Positions 1-6,357 of a DNA stretch of 30,412 nt are shown here, piece by piece. The notes beneath the pieces were generated by a model. It saw only the letters and a program-made list of their open reading frames with translations, was not told where the DNA came from and made no database searches. The DNA lies in NCBI GenBank assembly GCA_964395545.1, contig CAYNAW010000014.1, forward strand, positions 1-30,412, read 5' to 3'. The stretch is from CAYGVX01 sp964395545. Its GTDB lineage: Archaea; Thermoproteota; Bathyarchaeia; Bathyarchaeales; SOJC01. Numbering within the stretch: the first letter of the stretch is position 1; every line of letters starts with the position of its first letter. The position numbers and the translations under genes are program-made.

Positions 1-73
1 TAATCCATTCCAAAACCAGTGGCAAATCCTCTTTCTCCAGAATCCTCAGGTTGACCGTCTTGCCTCCCAGCAT
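1..73 (-). CDS. GNAT acetyltransferase, N-terminal fragment (cut by window edge)
   Basis: Reading leftwards from the ATG at 73, the translation starts MLGGKTVNLRILEKEDLP and stays open to the window edge, so only about 24 residues are visible. This opening is typical of RimJ/RimL-type GNAT N-acetyltransferases (a GK-x-VNLR-x-L strand followed by an acidic helix start). The frame is also open upstream to a TTG at 133 that overlaps the stop of the neighbouring GNAT gene, so the start could be there; the ATG gives the usual family N-terminus. Two acetyltransferases in tandem with at most 56 bases between them suggests one transcript. The acetyl-CoA-binding motif lies outside the window, so substrate cannot be judged. 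Confidence 0.6.
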   Translation of the reverse strand, partial: MLGGKTVNLRILEKEDLPLVLEWI

Positions 74-129
74 GCCTGTTCCCGTTATTCCGTCATATAC
101 GTCAGTTCTTATGACTTGTGGAAGAAACT

Positions 130-594
130 TCAACTTCTTTTGGACAGGTCCATATAGAGATGGAGTTGCTTTGAGCCTAGGCTAACGTCGTGCTCTACAT
201 AGCCGCATGGTTCAAAGCCACACGCAATGTAGAACTTGATCGCATAATCCATGAAAGTTCCAGTATCAGTTCGGAGAACGTGAAAACCTTGTGATTTGGC
301 ATAGTCCTTCGCCTTTTCAACAAGCTTTCTGCCTACACCTTGTCTCTGATGGTTTCTGCCAACAATGATGGAATCGATCATTAAAGCAAAGACCCGTCTA
401 CCCAATGATATGTAGCCAACGACCTGGCCTCCTATGGCTGCAACGAAGATTTTGCCTAACCCTGGTGTAGTGTTCTTCTTGATAGTCAGAATCTCACTGT
501 CTAAGAATGGCTCACCAAAATTCTCAGCATCTAATATTAGCTTCTTGACCTGAGGAAAGTCAGAAGAAGCATACTCCCTAACCAGCACCTGCAT
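130..594 (-). CDS. GNAT family N-acetyltransferase
   Basis: A 154-residue single-domain protein of typical GNAT length. The N-terminal strand and helix (VREYASSDFPQVKKLI) are followed by a central sheet and by motif A near residues 83-95, with RQGVGRKL forming the acetyl-CoA pyrophosphate loop of the R/Q-x-x-G-x-G/A type. The late FYIACGF segment (about residues 120-127) is the usual FY-x-x-x-GF motif of the family. It therefore probably transfers an acetyl group to an amine, but the substrate cannot be deduced. The ATG at 594 is supported by an AT-rich TATA-like stretch (ATAAAACC, minus strand, near 630-637). The downstream fragment 1-73 is a second GNAT, nearly touching. Confident on family, not on role. 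Confidence 0.9.
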   Translation of the reverse strand: MQVLVREYASSDFPQVKKLILDAENFGEPFLDSEILTIKKNTTPGLGKIFVAAIGGQVVGYISLGRRVFALMIDSIIVGRNHQRQGVGRKLVEKAKDYAKSQGFHVLRTDTGTFMDYAIKFYIACGFEPCGYVEHDVSLGSKQLHLYMDLSKRS

Positions 595-704
595 TAGCTT
601 CTCTCACATTCTAGGGTAATTCTTTCAGGTTTTATGAGTTGCGGAAGAACCCCCGTCACAGGAATAAGCTCCCTAGGGTCCACGGGTTACACGAAAGAGA
701 CCAC

Positions 705-731
705 CGGAACAGCGCGCGCGGGGCTGCTCCG
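705..731. repeat. Inverted repeat ahead of the dockerin protein gene
   Basis: CGGAACAGC (705-713) pairs with GCTGCTCCG (723-731) in 8 of 9 positions around a GC-rich loop containing alternating CG. It lies just upstream of an A-rich weak TATA-like stretch (731-742) and 45 bases before the GTG at 776. It could be an operator or a terminator-like hairpin; the sequence alone does not decide. Confidence 0.4.
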
Positions 732-775
732 AAAAAGATAATTGATTGCCAAGCACACTCTTCTTGGGGGAACAA

Positions 776-2335
776 GTGAGAATAGCAGTTACTGTAGTCT
801 TGCTTTTTCTGCTCTTGACAGGCATGCTCCCAGTAATCTCTTGCATTCAACCTGTGGAGAGTGGGTTCGAGGCCGATGAGCTGCCGACCAGCGCAGATGT
901 CCGTCTCGTTGAAATCCGAAAGGAACCGAGTCGAGGGCTTGGTAATCTTGCACCCAACCCGTCCTTCGAAAATGGGCTGACCAGTCCAGAGGGATGGGCC
1001 CACCATGAGTATAGTGGGGGAGCGATATTTCTGTGGGACGACGTGGTGTTCCATACTGGGGCATTCTCTGCGGGCATAGGCAACATCTCTGCTCCTTGGA
1101 CTGTGTACGAGTGGCATACCAGCCAACTCATACCTGTAGACCCTGCGAGAAACTACGTCTCTTCTGTGTGGTACATGTTCTCTGGTTCGCCTGAGCCTGG
1201 TCAAAATGCTGGGATAGGTATTCAAGAATACGACGTGCATGGGCTGTCTTTGGGAACGGGTTTTGGTGTGGACCTGCATTCCTTCAACGATTCTTTGTGG
1301 CACTATGGTGAACTGGACTGCACACGCACAAGGTTTAACCCCTCTACTGCTTTCGTAGTGCTTTCGCTTCAATACCTGCATCGGGGGAACGCTTCAGAGG
1401 CTCAAGTGCGATTTGACGATGCCGATTTCTCAGTCAGAACCGTCACGGTCCCAGATGACTATGCAACCATCCAGGAAGCCATTAACGCAGCCAATGAAGG
1501 AGACACAGTGTTCGTCAGAAATGGAACATACTATGGCAACGTAGCGGTGAACAAGTCTGTTCTCTTGGTTGGCGAGTCCAGAGGCTCAACGATTATACAG
1601 GACGAAGTTGAAGTCCTCAGCGATTTCGTCTCCCTTCAGAGCTTCACCATCATGCCTTCAGGATGGCTGGGTATTCACGTCAAAGGGATGAATGCAACTC
1701 TGGAGAACAACACGGTCATCGGAGCTGGAGCAGGTTCAACATTCTGGGGAGTCTATCTCTCCGGTGATGGAAACATGGTCAACGGCAATTCAATAGCGAA
1801 CTGCTGGAAGGGCATGTTCCTCGAAAGCTCCTCGTACAACCTGCTAGTCGGAAACGCTCTCGTCAACAATTCCCATGGTGTCCTCCTAACAAGAGCACCC
1901 AGCATCCCAGAGCTCCCACCTCCTCCTCCAAGTAGCTTCAACACAGTTCACCATAACAATTTCATAAGCAACGCTGACCAGGCAGCAGACTACGGCTATG
2001 GTAATGTCTGGGATGATGGTCATGAAGGCAACTTCTGGAGCAACTACCGTGGCACGGACTTGGACGGTGATGGTGTCGGAGATACTAGTATCCCATGGGA
2101 AGGAGTAGACTATTACCCTTTGATGAGACCCTTCGACTGGTGGAACCATGCAGACGTCAACTTTGACTACACCGTCGACATCTACGACCTCATCCTAACA
2201 GCAAGTGCCTATGGCTCTACACATGCAGACCCCAACTGGAATGCTCTCTGCGACATCGCTGAACCCTATGGCTGGGTGAACATATTCGACTTGGTTGTAG
2301 TGGCAGGCAATTATGGAGAAGAATGTGCTCCTTAG
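776..2335 (+). CDS. Exported carbohydrate-binding / right-handed beta-helix protein with C-terminal dockerin-like repeats
   Basis: A secreted protein of 519 residues if read from the GTG at 776, which follows a GGGGG stretch; a TTG at 746 would add ten residues ahead of the signal peptide. Residues 1-23 are a signal peptide (VRIAVTV, hydrophobic core, then ISC). About 60-220 is a jelly-roll-like carbohydrate-binding segment opening with NPSFENG and GW. About 225-420 is a NosD-type parallel beta-helix, recognisable from VPDDYATIQEAINAANEGD and repeated N-rich coils. This ends in the usual NFWSNYRGTDLDGDGVGD segment. The last 60 residues hold two dockerin-like repeats (DVNFDYTVDIYDLI and a degenerate second one ending VNIFDLVVVAGNYG). 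Likely a cell-surface or secreted polysaccharide-binding protein; no cohesin partner is seen in the window. Catalysis is not evident. Confidence 0.85.
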   Translation: MRIAVTVVLLFLLLTGMLPVISCIQPVESGFEADELPTSADVRLVEIRKEPSRGLGNLAPNPSFENGLTSPEGWAHHEYSGGAIFLWDDVVFHTGAFSAGIGNISAPWTVYEWHTSQLIPVDPARNYVSSVWYMFSGSPEPGQNAGIGIQEYDVHGLSLGTGFGVDLHSFNDSLWHYGELDCTRTRFNPSTAFVVLSLQYLHRGNASEAQVRFDDADFSVRTVTVPDDYATIQEAINAANEGDTVFVRNGTYYGNVAVNKSVLLVGESRGSTIIQDEVEVLSDFVSLQSFTIMPSGWLGIHVKGMNATLENNTVIGAGAGSTFWGVYLSGDGNMVNGNSIANCWKGMFLESSSYNLLVGNALVNNSHGVLLTRAPSIPELPPPPPSSFNTVHHNNFISNADQAADYGYGNVWDDGHEGNFWSNYRGTDLDGDGVGDTSIPWEGVDYYPLMRPFDWWNHADVNFDYTVDIYDLILTASAYGSTHADPNWNALCDIAEPYGWVNIFDLVVVAGNYGEECAP

Positions 2336-2343
2336 AGTCAGCT

Positions 2344-2357
2344 GCGCGCATGCGCGC
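2344..2357. repeat. Perfect 14-bp palindrome GCGCGCATGCGCGC
   Basis: A self-complementary alternating purine-pyrimidine tract beginning eight bases after the stop of the dockerin protein gene. It has no U-run, so it is not a classic terminator. It is one of four alternating CG tracts found in the spacers of this window. Confidence 0.6.
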
Positions 2358-2457
2358 GCACACAACTATCTGCCGGCTCTCTCGAAATCTAGACTCCCCT
2401 CCCACTTCGTTTCTAGACCAGTAATGGCTTAAGTGTTTAGACAAACAAGGAGAAGGA

Positions 2458-2802
2458 ATGGAAGCAATGAAAGGCAGGAGCCTTAAGGGATTTTTCAGGT
2501 CGCATTTGCTGGACATCGCACTAGTCGTGGCTGGTGGAATTGTGGCTGGTGTCACTCTCTACTGTGACATAGTATCCCTTTGTCACAAGGCTCCGCTGGT
2601 GCAGTACAGGCTTCTGGTCCAGTGGCGTAAGCCTGAAGGCATGTCTATTCTCCCTCCGATAGAATACCGTTTCAACCCTCCAGGAGGACTGCTCGAACCA
2701 CTCAGCACAGCAGACATCTTCAGCTTGCATTTTCCAGTCTTCTACCTCCTTCTCCTGCTTGTAGAAGTGGTCAGATACTGCAGGTGGAAGAGAACGGAAT
2801 AG
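2458..2802 (+). CDS. Small membrane protein, unknown function
   Basis: A 114-residue protein not assigned to any family. A clear AAGGAGAAGG ribosome-binding site (2447-2456) ends directly in front of the first ATG, so the second ATG at 2467 (ten bases further) is the better-spaced start and would shorten the protein by three residues. Two hydrophobic segments are visible: about residues 17-35 (LLDIALVVAGGIVAGVTLY) and about 89-106 (LHFPVFYLLLLLVEVVRY). The intervening loop of about 50 residues contains several prolines and two cysteines. The basic ends (KGRSLKGFFR and RYCRWKR) suggest both termini are cytoplasmic. It lies between an exported protein and a soluble unknown protein, giving no clear functional context. 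Confidence 0.65.
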   Translation: MEAMKGRSLKGFFRSHLLDIALVVAGGIVAGVTLYCDIVSLCHKAPLVQYRLLVQWRKPEGMSILPPIEYRFNPPGGLLEPLSTADIFSLHFPVFYLLLLLVEVVRYCRWKRTE

Positions 2803-2870
2803 GCAGTTCTCTGGATGCGCTGCTTTCTGAAGGCTTTTTATCGTAGCTGGATATCTGAAGATAGGTAGCA

Positions 2871-3476
2871 ATGTCACTGAAAGATAAGCGGTCTCTCTCC
2901 TCGTTGGAGTTCATGTTTGTAGGTCCTGCCGAGGACGACTTCACTGGAGCTATCCAAAGACACATGGCGCTCCATGAGGGCGTAGGACTCTCTGACTTGC
3001 TCAAGTTCCTTTATCAATCCGCCATGGGTTCGTTTCATCTGCTCGGAATGATGACAGACCGAGAGCTGTTAGAGTGGATTCGAAGAAGTCTGGAGAACAC
3101 CGAACCTTCAGGTGGACCTCTTGTGGAAGAGCTGTACTCGAAGACATGGGTCAGACTGAACTTCGGGCCCTTCAAGAGAAAGTACGGGAACGATTATCCG
3201 ATGGTCTTTGAGGCATTCATGAAAGCTAGGGACCAGAAGCCGGGACGATTGGAGGACTTTGAGAAGCTCGTGGAGAAACTGGCTAACGTTTTTCGACAAG
3301 GACTAATACAGCCTGTTGCCCACGAGCCGAAGGCTCTGCCGCTTGTGGAGAGTTTTCTGAAAGAATACAGAGAGCAAGGCTGCCCGCCTATCCACCATTC
3401 GAAGAGTTACATTCTGAAGAACAACTCCGATTATCTCGTGGTCCCAAGTGCCATCGAATGGTCGAATGCCAGCTGA
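2871..3476 (+). CDS. Conserved-looking protein of unknown function (201 aa)
   Basis: A soluble, mostly helical protein of 201 residues. I do not recognise a named family. The stretch LLKFLYQSAMGSFHLL (about residues 44-59) loosely recalls uncharacterised bacterial proteins with a YQSEFG-GH motif, and VRLNFGPFK (about 92-100) fits the R-LN segment of the same proteins, but this is from memory and weak. A CTTTTTATC box at 2834-2842 is about 29-37 bases ahead of the ATG, consistent with an archaeal promoter and a nearly leaderless message. No catalytic motif, metal-binding cluster, membrane segment or signal peptide can be seen. Confidence 0.7.
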   Translation: MSLKDKRSLSSLEFMFVGPAEDDFTGAIQRHMALHEGVGLSDLLKFLYQSAMGSFHLLGMMTDRELLEWIRRSLENTEPSGGPLVEELYSKTWVRLNFGPFKRKYGNDYPMVFEAFMKARDQKPGRLEDFEKLVEKLANVFRQGLIQPVAHEPKALPLVESFLKEYREQGCPPIHHSKSYILKNNSDYLVVPSAIEWSNAS

Positions 3477-3798
3477 GAACAGCTTCTCTTGCGTTGGTCT
3501 TGCTCGTTTCGATAGGCTTGCCATGATCCTTGGTCTGGGCTAGGTATCGCTGTGAATAGTCATATGATAATTCGGTCGATTTAGACTTGATGTGCGCGCG
3601 CAGTCGATATCGTGACGATCGCCTTCAGTTATGGCGAAGAATACGCATCCTAATGCCAGGCAGTCAGCCTCAGCAGCCATCAGCGCACGAACTGCACGAA
3701 GCCTTTGACCTCTCTTAGACTGGAACGGCAGAACATCTGGCGTTTGCTGGAGTGAGACTGTTGCCGCTGTTTCTCAGCTGGAGCACGCGAGGGATGCG

Positions 3799-3807
3799 TT
3801 TATATAC
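3799..3807 (+). promoter_or_regulatory. TATA box of the XRE-type regulator gene
   Basis: TTTATATAC, 41 bases before the TTG at 3848. A transcription start is expected around 3824-3830, on top of the palindrome at 3821-3838. Confidence 0.7.
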
Positions 3808-3820
3808 GAGCGTACTCTGA

Positions 3821-3838
3821 CCGCTCCTAGCGGGAGCC
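3821..3838. promoter_or_regulatory. Compact palindrome at the expected transcription start (candidate operator)
   Basis: Two alternative pairings overlap: CCGCT (3821-3825) with AGCGG (3829-3833), and GCTCC (3823-3827) with GGAGC (3833-3837). Its position on the expected start site of a regulator gene suggests autoregulation, which is an inference only. Confidence 0.4.
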
Positions 3839-3847
3839 GACTCCATC

Positions 3848-4618
3848 TTGCCCACTCCACCGAGCGCCCGACACATCCTTGCCCGACGAATCGCCGGAGA
3901 GATCATTCTGTCGAACCACCCGGGGGGAACAATGAAAAAGTGGCGCCAGCTCTTCGGCATCTCCCAAACAAGCTTATCCGACGAGATGCGTCTCTCCTCC
4001 TCCGCGGTCATCAGTGATTACGAGAGCGGCAGACGAAAAAGCCCGGGAACTCGCTTCGTGAGACGCTTCGTCCGAGCCCTCCTGACCATCGACGAGGAAC
4101 GCGGAGCGGTCTTCACGAGACAGTTCGCCAACCTGACCCGCTCGCCGAGCGCAGCCATCCTCGACATCCGAGACTTCCCGCTCCCCGTCAGCCTCGAGAG
4201 GTTCCGAAAGACGATAGACGGCCGCGCTATCGCCCTTCCCGAAGAGACCGGTGGCAAGATCCTCGGCTACACGATAATCGACACGCAAAAGGCGATGGAG
4301 ACCCTCTCAGGACTGGAGTTCTTTCAAATCTTCGGAGCGGCAGCTGAGAAAGCGCTCGTGTTCACCAACATCGAGCACGTTCTTTTTCCAGCCTTGGCTC
4401 TACGGCTCAGCCCGCTCCAACCCCGGATCGTGGTATTCCACGGGATTCCTCCAAACGAGCTCGCAGTCAAACTGATCGAGTACGATAAGACACCGCTGCT
4501 TTACTCTGCAATTCCCGACACTGCATACCTGATCAAATCCCTTAGACGACTGCACCGCACCATGCTTCAAGCAGAAATGGGCAAAATTGTCAAGGCACCG
4601 CAAAAAACGAGCATCTAG
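3848..4618 (+). CDS. XRE-family helix-turn-helix transcriptional regulator (COG1709-like)
   Basis: A 256-residue predicted regulator. About residues 10-80 form an archaeal XRE-type DNA-binding domain: a lead-in AGEIILSNHPGGTMKKWRQL, then the helix-turn-helix FGISQTSLSDEMRLSSSAVISDYES and the basic GRRKSPGTRFVRRF tail. This arrangement matches, from memory, the archaeal COG1709 predicted regulators. The remaining 170 residues are an alpha/beta domain of unknown ligand, including a hydrophobic VLFPALALRL strand. The TTG start at 3848 is chosen because it lies 41 bases after a good TATA box and retains the family's N-terminal lead-in; the next in-frame ATG (3932) would cut into the DNA-binding domain. 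The gene ends about 230 bases before the HTH-Fae-Hps gene, on the same strand, and could influence it. Confidence 0.85.
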   Translation: MPTPPSARHILARRIAGEIILSNHPGGTMKKWRQLFGISQTSLSDEMRLSSSAVISDYESGRRKSPGTRFVRRFVRALLTIDEERGAVFTRQFANLTRSPSAAILDIRDFPLPVSLERFRKTIDGRAIALPEETGGKILGYTIIDTQKAMETLSGLEFFQIFGAAAEKALVFTNIEHVLFPALALRLSPLQPRIVVFHGIPPNELAVKLIEYDKTPLLYSAIPDTAYLIKSLRRLHRTMLQAEMGKIVKAPQKTSI

Positions 4619-4762
4619 CCACCGACACATTGGCTCGCCCCACTCCAATTGATTGAAGAGAGTAGTTCTGTCGGTTCTAGAAGGCAAACGACTAGAGCCC
4701 GCATTCTCATGGCGTATGAGAGTGTCGGGTCAACAACAAATGAAGCAGTTTTGCCGAAGTGA

Positions 4763-4803
4763 ACTGTCGGATTATCTTCGATATTGACAAGGAATCCGAC
4801 AGT
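4763..4803. promoter_or_regulatory. Perfect 11-bp inverted repeat abutting the TATA box (candidate operator)
   Basis: ACTGTCGGATT (4763-4773) and AATCCGACAGT (4793-4803) are exact reverse complements, 30 bases apart start to start, or about three helical turns. The downstream arm touches the TATA box and covers the place where the TFB recognition element should be, so a bound protein would be expected to block initiation. Confidence 0.75.
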
Positions 4804-4812
4804 TTTAAATAT
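4803..4812 (+). promoter_or_regulatory. TATA box of the HTH-Fae-Hps gene
   Basis: TTTTAAATAT, predicting a transcription start near 4835 and therefore excluding upstream in-frame starts such as the GTG at 4759. The first in-frame start after it is GTG 4846. Confidence 0.75.
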
Positions 4813-4845
4813 CAGAAACGCGGAGAGTCCTGTGAGAGTGTTGCT

Positions 4846-6276
4846 GTGTCAAGCATTGTCGGCAAGAAACCCGACAGCAGAGAATCATTTCTCCGACAGT
4901 TGCGAGGAGCAGTTGTCGAGCAGATTCAGAGAAAGAAGAAGAAACCGACGGTCGCCGGCACGGCGCAGCATCTGAGCATTCACAGAGACACTCTGTACCA
5001 ATGGATGAAGGAGTTCGATGTTGAATTCGACCAAATCTATAACGAGACGGTGGCGTCTATGAAACGGGAACGGACTGAAAAGCCCGTTTACCTGATCGGA
5101 GAAGCCCTCGTGGGTGAGGGCGAAGAAGTTGCACACGTTGATTTGCTGATCGGCGACAAGGACGGGCCTGTGGGTGACGCTTTCGCCTCGGGCATGTCAA
5201 ACTTGTCTGCGGGGCACACGCCTGTTCTCGCGGTGATAAGGCCCAACCTTCCACCGAAGCCGCACACCCTGCTGATACCCAAGGTGACTGTGCATAATCT
5301 TGAGGAGGCCGGCAAGATTTTCGGTCCAGCGCAAGCTGCTGTGGCGAAGGCGGTGGCGGATTCCGTCGAGGCTGGAATTATTCCAAGCGACAAAGTGGAA
5401 GACTGGGTCGTGGTCTGCAGCGTCTTCATCCATCCCAACGCTAAGGACTTTCGGAGGATCTACCACTTCAACTACGGCGCCACTCGGCTCGCCTTGAAGC
5501 GGGCGCTGGACAAGTACCCGTCGCTCGACAAAGTCATCTACGACAAGGACAGGGCGAAGCATCCGATCATGGGCTTCAAAGTGCCCCGGTTGTGGCGTCC
5601 GCCGTACCTGCAAATCGCCTTAGACGTGCCCAGCGTCGAGAAGACTAGGAGCATTATCGCGGAGCTGCCTGACAGCGACAGGATAATCCTCGAAGTGGGG
5701 ACGCCGCTGCTGAAGAAGTACGGTGTCAAAGTGATTCGAGACCTCCGAGACGTGGCTAAGGACGTCTTCATCATCGCTGACCTGAAAACCTTAGACGTCG
5801 GTAAGGTGGAAGTGGACATGGCGTTCGAGGAGACCGCGGACGCCGTGGTCGTGGCGGGACTCGCGGCGAAGGAGACCTTGGACGGCTTCATCTACGAAGC
5901 TAAGAAGCTGGGTATCTACGCAATAGTTGACATGATGAACGTGGAAGACCCTCTCAAGAAGTTGCACGGGCTGAAGGACATGCCCGACGTGGTGATTCTG
6001 CATCGCGGTATCGATACAGAGACGGGTAAGACTCTCAGCCTGGACATGATTCAGAAGCTGAAACAGGCGTTCGCTGACAGGCGGTTCCTGGTCGCCGTCG
6101 CTGGGGGGATCATCCCCGAAACTGCCGAGGAAGCCTTGGAGAAGGGGGCTGACATAATCATCGTGGGGCGTTACGTGACCCAGTCCAAGGACGTGAAGCG
6201 TGCCGCCAGAGACTTTCTGGAAATGACGCAGGCCATGCGGGAGGACATCGACCTCTACAGAGTGCACGTGGAGTAG
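4846..6276 (+). CDS. fae-hps: HTH domain fused to bifunctional formaldehyde-activating enzyme / 3-hexulose-6-phosphate synthase
   Basis: A 476-residue protein from the proposed GTG at 4846 (TTG 4900 is the alternative). Residues about 10-70 are an extra domain with a helix-turn-helix look: VAGTAQHLSIHRDTLYQWMK, preceded by a basic RKKKKP stretch. From about residue 77 follows formaldehyde-activating enzyme: YLIGEALVGEG, the catalytic-His segment EVAHVDLLIGDKDGPVG, GHTPVLAVIRPNLPPKP and FGPAQAAVAKAVADSV. From about 250 follows hexulose-phosphate synthase, an OMP-decarboxylase-like barrel with LQIALDVPS, IADLKTLDVG, VVVAGLA and the phosphate-binding VAGGI and IIVGRYVT loops. Fae condenses formaldehyde with tetrahydromethanopterin; Hps joins or releases formaldehyde with ribulose 5-phosphate, which many archaea use to make pentose phosphates. 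Ordinary archaeal Fae-Hps is about 390-400 residues, matching the portion from the internal ATG at 5059. The N-terminal extension is the unusual part. Confidence 0.93.
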   Translation: MSSIVGKKPDSRESFLRQLRGAVVEQIQRKKKKPTVAGTAQHLSIHRDTLYQWMKEFDVEFDQIYNETVASMKRERTEKPVYLIGEALVGEGEEVAHVDLLIGDKDGPVGDAFASGMSNLSAGHTPVLAVIRPNLPPKPHTLLIPKVTVHNLEEAGKIFGPAQAAVAKAVADSVEAGIIPSDKVEDWVVVCSVFIHPNAKDFRRIYHFNYGATRLALKRALDKYPSLDKVIYDKDRAKHPIMGFKVPRLWRPPYLQIALDVPSVEKTRSIIAELPDSDRIILEVGTPLLKKYGVKVIRDLRDVAKDVFIIADLKTLDVGKVEVDMAFEETADAVVVAGLAAKETLDGFIYEAKKLGIYAIVDMMNVEDPLKKLHGLKDMPDVVILHRGIDTETGKTLSLDMIQKLKQAFADRRFLVAVAGGIIPETAEEALEKGADIIIVGRYVTQSKDVKRAARDFLEMTQAMREDIDLYRVHVE

Positions 6277-6357
6277 ACTAGAGCTGGTTCTGGGCTAAAT
6301 CGTTAAAAACACTAACCTCGTACAATCTGCTAAACTGCAACGTTGAATGTGTGGATC

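Larger units (their letters stand above)
3477..3847. other. 371-bp intergenic stretch with the promoter of the XRE regulator
   Basis: No convincing gene is seen here. It holds a perfect palindrome TGCGCGCGCA (3593-3602), a 25-codon ATG frame at 3629 that looks like chance, a TATA box at 3799-3807 and a compact palindrome at 3821-3838. No tRNA-like cloverleaf or box C/D pattern was found by eye. Confidence 0.6.
4622..4900. repeat. Cluster of eight TGTCGG/CCGACA motifs
   Basis: The core TGTCGG occurs on the plus strand at 4669, 4723, 4765 and 4857 and on the minus strand (read as CCGACA) at 4622, 4796, 4871 and 4893. About 0.14 occurrences would be expected by chance in 279 bp on both strands. 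The cluster surrounds the TATA box at 4803 and extends into the start of the enzyme gene. Spacings of 42 (4723 to 4765) and 22 (4871 to 4893) are close to whole helical turns. Confidence 0.75.

Noticed and set aside
656..1381. 241-codon minus-strand frame opposite the dockerin protein gene
   Set aside because: Low-complexity basic translation without motif; the plus strand has signal peptide and domains.
2067..2090. Calcium-like DLDGDGVGD in the surface protein as an EF-hand
   Set aside because: This is the standard closing segment of NosD-type beta-helix proteins, not a separate EF-hand.
3629..3706. 25-codon ATG frame in the spacer before the XRE regulator
   Set aside because: No ribosome-binding site or distinctive composition; likely chance.
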